A DNA stretch of 64,000 nucleotides from Ryuthela nishihirai (lineage: Eukaryota > Arthropoda > Arachnida > Araneae > Heptathelidae): the NCBI GenBank assembly GCA_038380435.1, contig JAWZYU010000034.1, positions 2,090,704 through 2,154,703 on the forward strand, given 5' to 3'. Positions 34,314 through 46,319 of this stretch are shown here, in pieces. The notes under the pieces are model-generated. The model made no database searches and was not told the origin of the DNA. It worked only from the letters and a program-made list of their open reading frames with translations. Every line of letters starts with the position of its first letter. Within the stretch, counting starts at the first letter, position 1. Both the position numbers and the translations under genes were made by a program.

Positions 34314-36989
34314 AATATTAAAGTTTATTTAATTTTAACTGATTATTCCAATGGTTTTAACAATTGTGGAATATTCTCTACATTGCATTAATAAATGACA
34401 TGTAAAACTGTTGGTTTTGCCTGAATACTGGTGGCTGGTAATTATTTGGTGTTTTAGGGCCAAATATAGCATTTTTAGTAACAGCAGAAAAGAAGTTGTT
34501 ATGATTGTTCTTGCGAGAAGTTAAATAAATTCATCGGCAGAAACATTTACCAGCTTTTTGAGCAAAGCAGTTCTTGCTAATGATGAGAAATTACTATGGT
34601 AACCTTACTAATCCAACCATTCATTGAAATTGATTGTTTTATAATTGCAATCTTTCTGAACCATAGAATCGCAAATCAATGGGTACCAAAGATGATTACA
34701 GAAAACTGGCAGATCTGATATTTATATCTTTTCTCTGTAACCATACTTGCAATAAAATGCATTTTTTAGCAATCAAACTTTGATTTCTGAAGAGCATATA
34801 TAAATCAAAAGCAGTTAACTGATTTAGAGATAATAAATTTTATTGTGTTGGTTTCTTGTTGTGTTCACTGGATTTTTCATTCTTTCGTTCTGAAGCAAAC
34901 AATACATTCATTTGATTGAAAGTCAGTTTAATGAGATTACCAATAAACATATACTGTTTGATATCCTGTATGCATTAGTTTGATTTCCTATAGTTTCATT
35001 AAGAAGAAACAGACATCGAAAAAAATATATTGTAAGAATAAAACTGTTGGATTAGAAAGAATAGATGTAAGTGCTTTATTTAATGTCAAATTGGGAAGAA
35101 TGGAAATAAAATTTCTGGTAGTTCCTCCCTTTAATTTCCTGTTGCTTCACTTAGAGAGAACAGATTTAAAAGAAAAATAATTTGTAGTACAGAAATGTCA
35201 AATAGGAGAGACTGCATTTAAATTCTTTATTCATAATAAATGTAGAGAAATGAGCTGTAATGTAGCTGTTTAGCTTTTTATAATGCATTTCTTTGATTTC
35301 TGATAGTTTCATTTGACAAAAAAGACTCATAAAATATTGGTTTTATTGAAAGTCGGATTAGAGAGAATACTTGATAGTCTTATGAATTTTGGCTTTCCCT
35401 GCCTTTTTTATGAATAGGCTTTCGGATTTTTTCTGAAAGAGTTCTTTTATTTTCATTTGTTCATTTGAAAGGAGAAAGAATAGAAATATAAAAATCCATT
35501 CTAAATATATTCTGATATTAAGAACAGAGCTGTTTCAATTTCCAATGTGAGATCCTTTAATTTCCAATTCTTTTGTTGCTTTTTTTTAAAAAAAAGGAAT
35601 GTTTAGAAAGGTTTAATGAAATATTTAATGAAGGAAAAGGATTCAATCGAAAGAAAAATCGTTCCATTGAATGTCGGTTTAGTGAGCATACTCATAGTCT
35701 TTTGCCATTTGCTTTTATGTACTACATTCTTCGGTTTCCTTTTGCTTCATTTAGTTGATGCAGAAAAGAAAAATCCATTATAACCAAGGTTGTATAGTGA
35801 GAATAATTATCAAATCAGCTGTTTTGATTTTCTGTAATGCATTTGATTAATTTCGTTTCTTTTAGAAGTAAAGGAACTTTAAAATATCCATTTTAATGAG
35901 TGACAGATTATTTAGAATATTGGCAGTCTTATGCATTGTAGTGTCTGTTATTCGTTCCTTACATTCGAGATTGATTTAGAACAGAGAGAATGAAATAGAA
36001 ATATAAGAATCCGTTGTATCGAAAGTCAGCTTAGAAAGAATAATTCTGAATATCTCTTGTTTTCATTTCCTGTAATATATACCATTTGATTGATTTCCAA
36101 TTGTCTCTCTTAGAAGTAAGGGATTTTTAAAATATTCATTTTATTAAGTGACAGATTATTGAGAATACTGGTAGACTTATTTATATTTGTGTCTGTTAGT
36201 CATTCCTTTTATTTGAGACTGACTTAGAATCAAGAGAAAGGAACAAAAAATTTAAGAATCTATTTTAAAAAAAGTCGGATTAGCAAGAAAAATTGTCGAT
36301 ATTTGATTTCCTGTGATACATTCAATTGATTTCCAATTGTTTCTTTTAGAAGAAAAGGATTTTTGAAAATTTTGTTTCATTGAGGATCATTACTGAGAAA
36401 ACAGATTATCTTATGAAGCTTTGTTTTGCAGTAGTGCATTTCTTTTATTTTCCATTTACTACATTAAGAAAGTACAGTTTTGTAAAAAATTTCCCATAGT
36501 GTGCCATCAAATTAAAGATGGTAGATACAAATGCTGCAGTGTGTTCATGTAATTCAGAATTATTTTGATCAAAAGGAATACATTTGTTAAAAAATTTCAC
36601 TGTATTCAATATTGGATTAAAGAGAATAGAAGTAACTATCAACTATATGGATATCTAGGTGAATTTGTTTTATTAAAGTGCCTGGTTCAAGGGACTTCTG
36701 AGGAATGTTGAATTAGTTTGCTTTAGAGAGAAATTTTAGGATTAATGATAGTAATCCAAATTATTTCTAATAATTTCCCTTTTTCCACCCAATTGTCGCA
36801 TTCACCCAATTGCCATCCATTCACTTGCTGTGTTCCCCTGTAAACAGGATAGACAATTATAAGGGTTCACATGTCCTCGCAGAGCAGACAGTGGTTGAGC
36901 AACTTGGTGTGCAGAAGTAAGGAGGTCATTGGTAATCACAAAGAGGGTAATATGGAATGAGTAAATTGAGGTACCCAAAACACACACTT

Positions 36990-37260
36990 AGGAACACAGT
37001 ATGCTTCTCAATAGGTAGTTTCCTCCATGACTGCAGCAACACACCACCAGGGCATGCTTATGCTGAGACTATTTTGCTGAGCTTCAGGAAGTGATATATA
37101 GATCTTTTAAAGGACTGTAACCAATTAAAGATGAATCAGAGTTACTTGGGTGTGAAATAGCTTGCATCATAACCTATACATGCTCTATGGAGCTCAGATT
37201 TGGTGACTATGCAGGTCATTATATATGAAATAAAGTACAAGAGGCCACCAGCCCAAGTGG
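36990..37260 (-). pseudogene. Tc1-like transposase scrap
   Basis: On the minus strand, 37170-37225 reads like the end of a Tc1 catalytic core: SPNLSSIEHV, where the family has S-P-D-L-N-P-I-E-H-V. The rest is not alignable by eye. A short fragment with no ends. Confidence 0.45.
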
Positions 37261-37753
37261 CACAATGCAATTGAGGAATCATATCAAATAAATGATATCA
37301 TTTGGTGCTCATTAACATGCATAAATTAAAACCTGGGAACAATTTCACTCACCAGCAGATGAAAAAAATAAAATTTCAAGACTCTGAAAGCAGGTTTTTA
37401 CAAGTGATATAACAAAAAAAAAAATCTGATATTTTGCCTTACTGCTGTGATGAAGTCCACTGTTTGATAGAATAGGACTCAAATAACTGGCATGGTTCTA
37501 TTAAGACTGTTCCAGACTAGTCTCTAGATGACACCATTCAAATTACTGTGGACAAAAAACAAGGTCCATTTGGGAATATTGACATATCCTTCGCAACACT
37601 ATTCCAGAACATTCACCACATGTTTAACCTCTTGAACATTCTGGAGACAGATAAATGACCATACATCTTCCATACATGTGTATATCTACTATCAGGCAGA
37701 AAACAGAAATTGGATTCATTGTTGAATGATATTTAATGACTATTGATCTAGAG

Positions 37754-38385
37754 CAGTGTTTCTCAAACTGTGGTCCATTGCATTGTACCAGGTGGTCCAC
37801 ATATGGTAATATGTGGACCACCTGGAAATATAATTTTCCATAACAGGAAAAATTATGTGAAAAACTAAAAAGTATAAAAATGACTAACTAATCCCATTAT
37901 ATCAAAATATCTTCCACCAATAAAACAATCAAGTGTTCTCTATTATGAGAGTAATGGAATGTATCGTATATTCCATTCAGGCTCACCTCATTTCAGTAGA
38001 GATGGTTTATAGTGAAAAACAGGATATAAATGAATAGTGAGAAACAGATATAAATAAATGTTTAATGTGGTGCACTACACGTAAAACAACATGTTCCAAT
38101 AAGCACCAAAAGAATATGGAAGGTTTTTAAAGAATGAATCACATAAACATGAATTAAAGTAAAAAAAGTGGTCTTCCCATACTGCCCTGCAAAGCTGGAC
38201 GAAAAATAGTACTGCCCATCCCCTGGCCAGTTTTTCTCTTATAAACCATCTCTAGTTTCAAAATTACCTGTGCCAGCTCATGAACAGTTGATCTGTTGCC
38301 ATTCGTTTCAGTCAACAGTGGTTGGTCTGCATGTGCATCGAATGCTTAACTAGTGGTCCGCAACTAAAAATTTTGAGAAATACTG
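37754..38385. mobile_element. hAT-type MITE
   Basis: Begins cagtgtttctcaaactgtgg and ends gagaaatactg, an imperfect inverted repeat typical of hAT termini. It is flanked by atctagag (37746-37753) and atctagat (38386-38393), an 8-bp target duplication with one mismatch. No transposase. An internal hairpin (37788-37804 and 37809-37825, 17-bp arms, 4-nt loop) sits near the left end, and tagagatggtttatag near 38000 is mirrored near 38240. Confidence 0.8.
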
Positions 38386-38962
38386 ATCTAGATCCTAGAT
38401 GACATTCCCAAAAGTGAATTCCAGCTAAGCTATATAACTGCCTCATCAGAATGCAAAAACTCTGAATTTGTAGTGAGAATGCAACACAGCTTTATACAGG
38501 TCATTTGAAATTGCATATGTGCAAACAGTGACAACATCCACCTGTCTCAACCCACTTTACATCTTTTAAACTCTGTGCATCATGTAGTCTCATAAGAAAT
38601 CTATTGCTCTATTGGCAAACAATACAAAATGTCATCTTCACACATCTTATTTACAATACACAGAACTAACTTGTCTTGTGGATGAGCTCCAAATGTCTCC
38701 TATGACTATATGAAAATGAATGCATAAAATTCAATTTTCTCCTCTTGTTTTCTTGAACAATGGGACAGAAGCCATCACAAAGTATCAGATATCCCCAACT
38801 ACTTTAGAGCAGTGTCCATCTCCAAGGGTCAAAACAAAATTGTAGGAAAGGACCTGGTTAGCAATAGGTACTTGCTTATTTTACATTTTAAAGTTTATAG
38901 CTACTTCAGAATAAGTGCATTTCCCATGCTTCACTAGTATATATTATTAAATCTTTCACATA

Positions 38963-39415
38963 CAGGCATACCTGGCTAATATGGTGGGTTAGGTTCCAGA
39001 CCACCGCCATAAAGTGAATATCGCCTTAAAATGAATCAGAGACTTTTTTTCACTTGGCAGTGCATATAAAAGCCTAAAAACATATTTACATTATCATTTA
39101 TTAAGTGAACAATAGAGCTAGGCCTAAAAAAGATGCAAAAGTAAAAAAAAAAGCTACAGTACTGTATTGCTAATCTTAAAATATTTTCATTCTTTGCTTA
39201 TGGTGACTGTCGAATGAACATTTTAAAAGTAATTATGGAAGGAAGGCTGAGATAGTGGAGCTTCATCACCTGACGATTGACTCACTCAATTCAGCTGTTG
39301 TGCATGCCCACCACCAAAAACCCTCTTAAGAGCAAGGCAAGCGCCGAAAATAATAAACATGAATATAATTGAAAAGTGCCATATTAGCGAAGCGCTTTAA
39401 AGTAAGGTATACCTG
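38963..39415. mobile_element. Tigger-like (pogo-type) MITE
   Basis: Begins caggcatacctggctaat and ends aggtatacctg, an inverted repeat preceded by TA (38961-38962). The left 200 bp contains gttaggttccagaccaccg, then aaagtgaatatcgcc, then cagtgcatataaaag, and later ctacagtactgtattgc. These closely recall the terminal region of mammalian Tigger1 as I remember it. There is no transposase. The right-hand TA is not preserved (TG). Confidence 0.65.
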
Positions 39416-42283
39416 TGCTAACATTTGACATGTACTTCTGACTCTGAAGTAGTGTTCTAAAGTATTTTGATTTCTTTCTTATGTTACAATTATTTCAAAC
39501 ACAAGCAAAAATATTAACAAATTTCTTCAGATAATTCAACCATAGTCTTACTAATTGCATAGCAGCAGTTTATAAAAAGGAGAGCTACACATAGATTTTT
39601 CTGCCCCCGTAGGTCAAGAAATATGATTCAGTTAAGTACTAAATATTATACAGAACTATAGGTTTCACAAAAAGCACAATTGTCTGAAATGTGAAAATTT
39701 CTCTCTCATATGTAATCATGATTTGTACTTGTTTTACATATAATAATAGCACATTTCAAACATATATATATATATCAGTTACATATCATTTAGCTCAAGA
39801 TAATTCCTGAATATTAATTTAAAAGATATTAGCAAGTAGAGAAAAATATATTCATCCCTATCAACAATTGTGCTACAAATCACTGGATTCATGCCAGTTG
39901 CTTGACTATTGATCTACATGACTTCCCTTTATGTACTTCCTCAATTAAAACAATATTGTTTCTTATTTCTTGAAGCTGGCACCTCGTATGAATGGTAATA
40001 CCTATGTTATTTCAATTAAGCAGTATCAATAGCCATAAATAATGCCATAGCTTGAAAATTAGATCCCTGAGAAAGATAGTGTATGACACCCTTAGGCTTC
40101 CATGATATAAAGTATCTAGGGTATACTAATTTGGGAACAAATTAAAAAATATGATTAAACTAGAATAGTTATGAGATTTACTTTCAAAAAATATTTTAAA
40201 TAAATAACACAGATGTACAAGAATATTTAAACTGAATAATAAGAGATTTAGAGTACAGAAATTTATGGAATTTGATTTCATTTAGCTAATAAAATTTCAT
40301 AGCTATAAAATACACTTGTAAAACTTGTTTACAATTTTTTTATTAAAATGTTTTTGTAGATCACATTAGAATTCCCCTCCTAACATTAGCAACACTTTCC
40401 ATGATCAGTACCAGAAATGGTTAGTTACATCTTTCATTACTTCACATTATTACATTACTTACTATACACAATCTTTCATAAGTTGAAAATACTACAACAA
40501 TTATTATTGGCCAAGGATAATTACCAAATATTATTCAAAGTTTTCTTTTTGCCATTTGATAAAATAATAAGTTATTTTAATAAAATATTTAGGAATTATC
40601 CCTTACTAATGATTATAGAGTATCATCTACTTATGAAAACGGTTTCAGTTGAAAATAATACAAAATTGCTTTCAGTCTTGTCATAGCTGTTATGTATATA
40701 ATGTATATAAAACAAAGTAGCTATCATTTATTGGTTATTCAGTAGATTTCTCAAACTATAATTTATTGTCCCAACAAATATACCAATAAGAGTACTAGAG
40801 CTCAGTGGTAGAATGTCTGGCAAAAATCCAGTTTTTTGTTTCTTTTGATTCCAAAAAAGATTAAACGATATTTTCTCTACTTGCTAAACTTAGTCATCAT
40901 AAGCATTTTATGCTGTGACCAAAAGCTGATTTTTCACATCTTGGAATTAGGAACAGGAGAAAACACTAAATGAGCTGTTGGAAGTATTTTAGATAAATTA
41001 TACAATATACAATGAATTAAAGTATTATTCATCAACAATCATACACATTTTCTGCAGACATCAGGAATTACCCATAGTTGATCTCCTCCTATATAAAAAG
41101 GAAATTGAAATGGAAAATGATACACCACAAAATTCAATCATATATGCACAAAAATAAATATTACAGACACTTATACATATATGGAATATACTTTTGTGAC
41201 ATAACAAAATTCTATAATATAAAAAAAATTACACTAATCAGTAGTATAACTATGATTTTGTGACTCAGGCTTGTATGGTATAAGTTATATGTTTAACTGT
41301 TTCATGATATACTGTGACCATTACAAAGTTAGACCTTGAAGCACTGTGTAAGCATCCCTTCATTTTTTATTTTAACTAGAGTTGCCAGGTCTTCAAACCT
41401 GGCCATTTTAAGCTAATGTCCCAGATTTGGGAATGTAAATTTGGGCTTCCCGAATTCAGGTCCCACTCACAAAACTCAATTTTTTTTAGCAAAGATATTT
41501 CTTGAATTCCATGTTACTGGTAGTTCTGTGCCTCTACTACAGGTTATTTCCTCTTGAAGTTCCTAAATTTTACCAAAACTAACTGAGGAGTAGTTGTGCC
41601 ACTTGGACTGTTATTATACATTTGGTTATTTAATTGTGCTATTGTCCTCTGGACCAACCATAAGTTTCTCATGCTGTTTTACAGTGAAATGCATTGCTCA
41701 AACAGCAGTCATGACAGATGTCAAAGAACTAATCTGAGACTATCAAGAATATGACTAAAAAGCCAATGTACAAATGATCTTGGGTTAAAATTGCTATTAT
41801 GATAATTTTTGGCATTGGCATTAAATTGCTTTTAACACTTACAGTATTGGGTTTCTTAAACTGAAATAATGTGTTGACCAGATTTCTTTCACAGTTCTTT
41901 TAAAAAAATAAAATTAATAGCTTTATACCTCAACCTGAAGTAACTAATGAATGGAAATATATCATGTTATGTACCAAAAGAAAGAGCATTTAATTGTGAT
42001 GAATAAAATGACAAAAATTTGAAGAAAATAATGAAAAGTTGAACTTTTTAAACATTTTTTGAAACATTGCAAAATTTTACTGTATGTTTTTCATTTTAAT
42101 TTTAGCAAAATTAGAAAAAAAATATTCTTTTTTATCATTTTTCCTAAATTATTTCATTATTCTAATATAAACAGGTTCATAATATTTCTATTAATGCTGA
42201 ACTCTTTTATTTAGTTTTTTTTTCAAAATATTTATTATCTGAAAGGCTTCTGGTGTATTGGGGCATATATTACTTGTGAGTTT
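39416..42283. other. No recognisable feature
   Basis: AT-rich sequence downstream of the minus-strand gene's last exon. A tRNA box-A-like phrase (gagctcagtggtagaatg near 40799) may be an old SINE head, but box B is not clear. The frames at 40417-40686 and 41078-41263 are AT-rich chance frames. Confidence 0.45.
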
Positions 42284-42284
42284 A

Positions 42285-42290
42285 TTTTAC
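42285..42290 (-). other. Candidate polyadenylation signal
   Basis: AATAAA on the minus strand (tttatt on plus), about 195 nt after the stop codon of the host gene's last exon. Another lies at about 42207. Such hexamers are frequent in AT-rich DNA, so the assignment is weak. Confidence 0.3.
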
Positions 42291-42483
42291 AGGTTATTTA
42301 CCTTAGTAATGGTGAATATGGTGAAATGGTGGATAAAATGGGATTAATGATGAAAAAACACAAAATTTAATAAATATTCAGTTTTCTAATTTAATATTAT
42401 GTTGTTGTAATTAAAGCTGCTGAGCTTTTTCCTTCATGAGGAACTTAAAGCTACAATTCCAAAATAAAGTGTAAAAAAATACT

Positions 42484-42569
42484 TTACTTTAAACTGGAAG
42501 TGGGAGTTGGAATCCTACTTCCTGGACTTGATGAAGAGGGACTAGAAGACAAAGATCTCCGTGAAGTAT
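42484..42569 (-). CDS. Last coding exon of a host gene (SxIP-containing C-terminus)
   Basis: A minus-strand exon following the splice acceptor ttccaaatctgcag (on minus). It opens with two bases, AT, which complete a GAT codon with the G that ends exon 62246-62613, then reads TSRRSLSSSPSSSSPGSR followed by IPTPTSSLK and TAA (42484-42486). The Ser-rich, basic stretch with S-R-I-P fits the S-x-I-P consensus by which microtubule plus-end proteins bind EB1. That is a short motif, so the functional suggestion is inference. In-phase joining to the upstream exon is the main support. I do not recognise the gene. Confidence 0.65.
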
Positions 42570-42659
42570 CTGCAGATTTGGAAAAAATGAAACTGCTTTA
42601 ATATTAATTTTGAAAATTATACAGATAACTTGGTCATGTAAAAAAGCTATCATTCACTT

Positions 42660-42682
42660 GTGAATTAAAAAATTTTAATTCA
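42660..42682. repeat. Small hairpin
   Basis: gtgaattaaaa and its complement around a 1- to 2-nt centre, within the intron just upstream of the last exon. Confidence 0.5.
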
Positions 42683-43084
42683 CAGACTTTTTTCATTAAG
42701 GTTTCTTTAAAAAAAAGTTTGAAATCAGACTAATATGTAATGATTGCTGAATTAAAAATTAAACAGTGCATATACTTTGTTACTTTGAATATTTCACTTG
42801 ATGTATTGTTCATTTCATTAACACAATAGTTATAGCTTATTATAGACACATAATACATTAAAGCCAAAATAATAAAAAAAAACAAAAAAACAAAAAAAAA
42901 CAAAAAAAACATTTACTTCAGTACTTAAATGGCCAATCATTCTTTTGAAAAACTAATTTCCAACATATTTATAAACCACTGATAAATTAGAGCAGTTTTC
43001 CAAGAGTTATAATATCCTATGCATGTGATATGGTCTCAAGTAAGTTCAGTTTTCATCTAAGCAAATATAATGTCAATTCTCAAT

Positions 43085-43217
43085 AGCTGTTCAAGCAACC
43101 TAGTGGTTAGCATTCTTGGCTGCACAGTAAAGAATCTGGGTTCTAATCCTGGATAAGGAATGGATGTTTTCTTTCTGATGAAGTACTGCCTTCCTCACAG
43201 GTCTTCTCTATAGTATA
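43085..43217 (+). mobile_element. SINE-2 copy, old and truncated
   Basis: Plus-strand SINE-2 head (ctagtggttagcattcttgg, then box B gggttctaatcctgg) and first half of the body (cttcctcacaggtcttct), stopping at about 43217. The phrase caggggcagctcgacatta at 43221-43239 then begins, which resembles a hAT-type terminus, but its partner end was not found. Confidence 0.7.
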
Positions 43218-44940
43218 CTCAGGGGCAGCTCGACATTAGGGGCCAGAGAGGCCAGGCCCCTCAAACCTTTCTGTAATACATACTAAAATATTAGACCTCA
43301 AATTACATTAAATAATAAAAATAATATTTTACATGGATATTTGTTTTCTAAAACGTTTTGCCCATTTATCCATTTCATAAGCATTTAGTGAAGTAATACA
43401 CTCGAAGCTGTCTTGTATTGCCTTAATTATAAGCATCAGATATTATGGGGTTAGCTTTAAGTGTGCTTAGAAATTTCCATCATTTATCATACTAGTGTCA
43501 ATCATTTACCACACCACCTATAACAAAGTGGAAGTTAAAGTGAGGGTTAGGCAGCTGTGAAGTGGGCCCACAACAATCAACGATACATAGAGATCATACC
43601 ACTAATTACAGAACCACCACTAGATGATTATTTGAAACTCAGCAGTTATTAATATGTGATGGAAGAGGTACCATTACTGGTGCCTTCAGGTAATATTTTA
43701 TTACAGAGTAAAAATATATGTAGTATACATTTTTATATAATACATATGTATTATTGATTCAGTCGACATTAGGGAGAGTATTACTATGAAGTAGGAAATT
43801 TAAATTTATTTTAATAGGACCATGTGAAGAAGTCAGAGCCAATATGGCTTCCCAATATGAGTATCTAAAGCAATAGTACTATATTACTGAAGCTTACTTT
43901 TTTTAAAATTTTGTGCCTTATTTTGTGTAATTTCAATGAACACTGAGATTTTAGTGTTTGAGAAATTATGTCTTAACGTTTCAAACAATAGCTATGAATA
44001 AAACCATGTTGGCTGCTAATTAACATGTTTGGTGAAGAAGAAAATGGCCCTCCATCAGTATTACATTGCCTGTTGATGAGAATTAAAGTACAGCTACCTA
44101 ATTAGAATGTTTGCAAGTGTGATAGGAATTTTAAAGTGAATTTGCTGTTCAGGAATAAACACTGAATGCTGAGTTAAGTAATTGATGAGTCTATTTTAAT
44201 CATTCTTTTGAAAAATTAAAATTAGGCATCTAATGCTTGGTTTGCATATTTAAATATATGCAAAAGTCCAGTATATCTGCAAAATTTTTTCCACAAAAAC
44301 ATTTATTGATTTATAGATGTTTGAATGTCTGCAGATAACACTGAAATTATCAAATATTGTTTAAATCATTAATAATGCTAAATAGCATGATGAGACTTCA
44401 TTATTTATTTCCATCCTACTCAGAGTATTAAAAAAAGAAATAGTTGCCACCCAAGATCATAGATGGTTCTAAAAGAAGGTTTTAAAACATGATTATTTTC
44501 AGAACAATTAAAATTATTTCTACCAAAAATGAGTTAGTAGAAACACCAAATACATACACAGGAGAGCCAGCGCAGGTTAACTACCCCTCTTGTACAGAAG
44601 TTCTCTAGTCTAGTATTAATAGCAAATTTCCCATTGAAGTTCAATAGGTCCTGTGAATCTCCTCCTCCCCTTGCAATTATGCAAGGATAAAAATAAAAAT
44701 TGTTTTTATATTTGAACCATTTGTTATTGGTCAAGACATGAATTTTTAGTGCAACATGGAATGCATGGTGAAAAGCTGTGTGAAAAATTTGGGAGCAATA
44801 CAATATTTTGATAATTTTAGCTAATGTGAAATTCAGATACAATAGGCATCAGAAATTAATAATAAATATCATAAATTATATGTTTATGTGTGTATATACA
44901 CACACACACACACACCGGCCACTGAATTAGAAGCTTTTAT

Positions 44941-46146
44941 TCAATACCGAGTTGGACCTCCTTTAGCTTGAATTGCAGCACATATGCAGTTTGGCATAGA
45001 TTCTACAAGGTGTTGGAGTGCCTTTACATCTCCAGCATACCACGCACTCACCAGACAGTCCTTTAACTGGCTCAGATTTGATGGAAGAGGACTTTGCTTC
45101 TGGATCTGTTTTTCTAACATGTCCCATACATTCTCAATGGGATTCAAATCTGGGCTTTGTGGTGGCCAGGGAAGATGGCGGAAGTTGCTGTCATGCTCGC
45201 TGAACCACTGATGAACACATCTTGAGCAAAGGACAGTAGCATTTCTGTCAATGAAACAGCCATCACCTGCTGGATAAAAAGTCAACATTGCAGGATGGAC
45301 TTAATTGGCAACAATGTTTAGATAATCCTTGGAGGACACCCAACCTTCCAGCAATATCAGGAGACCCATTCCGTATACTAACAGAATGTTTGCGAGTGTG
45401 ATAGGAAATGTTTGCGAGTGTGATAAGTAAATGGTTATATATTTTATATTATTTTATATATATATTATTTTTTCATGGTATATAGGTGCTAATTCTCTGC
45501 ATAAGGTTTCTAATTCAGTGGCCAGTGTGTGTGTGTATATATATATACCATGAAAAAATGACACTTCCTCCAGAACCTTGAGTTTTGTTTACAAAGCAAG
45601 CTAGGTCCATTACTTCATGGGCCTCTGCCTACTATCAGTACAGAACAAGGTGTACCACGACTCATCGGACCATGACTTTTTACAAGTCCAATCATGGTGT
45701 TCCTGGCACCACTGTAGACGAACTTTCCAGTTATTTTCAGAAATCAGTGGTTTCTGTATAGACATGTGACTACAAATACCGATCCTCTTCAATTCCTTGC
45801 ACATAGTTCGCTGAGATATGGGTTGGGAACAGCCTTCATTGAATGCTTTGGTCAATTGCTGCACACAGCAATTGACAAAATGCTGTGTGCAGCAATTGCA
45901 CACAGCATTTTGTCAATTGCGTTCAGGATCTCGTTCCTGACAGAATTTCGTCACGCTACACTTACACCGCTTAGACAAGCAACACGGGTTATTTTTCCAC
46001 TGGTTAAAAACCCGAGATATCTCACCTTTTGAGAATCCAGTCAGCTCTGCTGTTTTTAAAATTGTCGCTCCAGTCAGACGGACACCCACAATAAGCCCTT
46101 TATCGAACCCCAAAAGATCCTTTGTTTTTCCCATTGTGATCAACAC
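44941..46146 (-). pseudogene. Tc1-like transposase pseudogene
   Basis: Minus strand. Start MGKTKDLLGFDKGLIVG at 46146; first HTH with ATILKTAELTGFSKGEISR; a second HTH with SQPISQRTMCKELKRIGI (about 45815-45760); and the first catalytic Asp in KSWSDESWYTLFCTD (about 45655-45610). After an unrelated insert of about 190 bp (45370-45560) come the second Asp region (GCFIDRNATV, with altered spacing), WPPQSPDLNPIENVWDMLEKQ (about 45170-45110), and the end IQAKGGPTRY at 44941. The DD34E layout is recognisable. The central inverted duplication and the insert destroy the frame. Confidence 0.85.
45868..45920. repeat. Perfect 23-bp-arm hairpin inside the transposase
   Basis: gcaattgacaaaatgctg and the rest of the arm (45868-45890) is mirrored exactly at 45898-45920 around 7 nt. 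A further mirrored piece (caattgctgcacacagcaattg-like) overlaps it on the left. Other Tc1 transposases have no such palindrome here, so it arose within this copy. Confidence 0.9.
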
Positions 46147-46319
46147 TACTGATAATTACTGATGAACAGCAGTCTTAAATAGTTGCCTAAATCACATGAT
46201 GATGCACGTGACCACGTATTTTGCATATATGCTGCACAAGCGACGTTTACATACATCTGCATAAAGGTTTCTAATTCAGTGGTCTGTGTGTGTGTGTGTG
46301 TATATATACCATGAAAAAA

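Larger units (their letters stand above)
29590..36837. mobile_element. Giant foldback element made of facing arrays of ~120-bp units
   Basis: Two arms are mirror images at the level of units and, in places, of bases. The left arm (29590-31216 plus 34326 to about 34840) and the right arm (about 34850-36837) are each about 2 kb once the inserted LINE is discounted. Each arm is a tandem array of diverged units of about 110-130 bp. On the right the unit core reads like tgaaagtcggattagagag, for example near 35345, 35665, 36018 and 36265; on the left it appears in inverse near 30150, 30280, 30400, 30755 and 30865. The outermost segments match closely: the 29985-30085 block is the mirror of 36370-36470, and both ends carry repeated caattgggtgg-like motifs. 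The 13-bp direct repeat ctgtaaacaggat stands outside each end (29577-29589, 36838-36850). No credible ORF belongs to the element. Confidence 0.8.
44890..46310 (-). mobile_element. Tc1-like element with microsatellite-bearing ends
   Basis: Inverted ends ggccactgaattagaagc (left, from 44917) and the mirror ctaattcagtggtc (right, to about 46284). The mirror symmetry continues outward through (CA)n/(TG)n and tatata runs on both sides. It encodes a decayed transposase on the minus strand. A third copy of the end plus flank lies inside (about 45497-45562, cataaggtttctaattcag, then a TG run, then ataccatgaaaaaat), so the copy is rearranged or has a partial copy nested in it. Confidence 0.8.

Noticed and set aside
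29590..36837. CRISPR-like periodic repeats
   Set aside because: Units of about 120 bp are diverged along their whole length, with no constant repeat/unique spacer alternation, and the DNA is animal nuclear.
44981..45211. Plus-strand frames at 44984-45211 and 45018-45203
   Set aside because: Shadows of the minus-strand Tc1 transposase.
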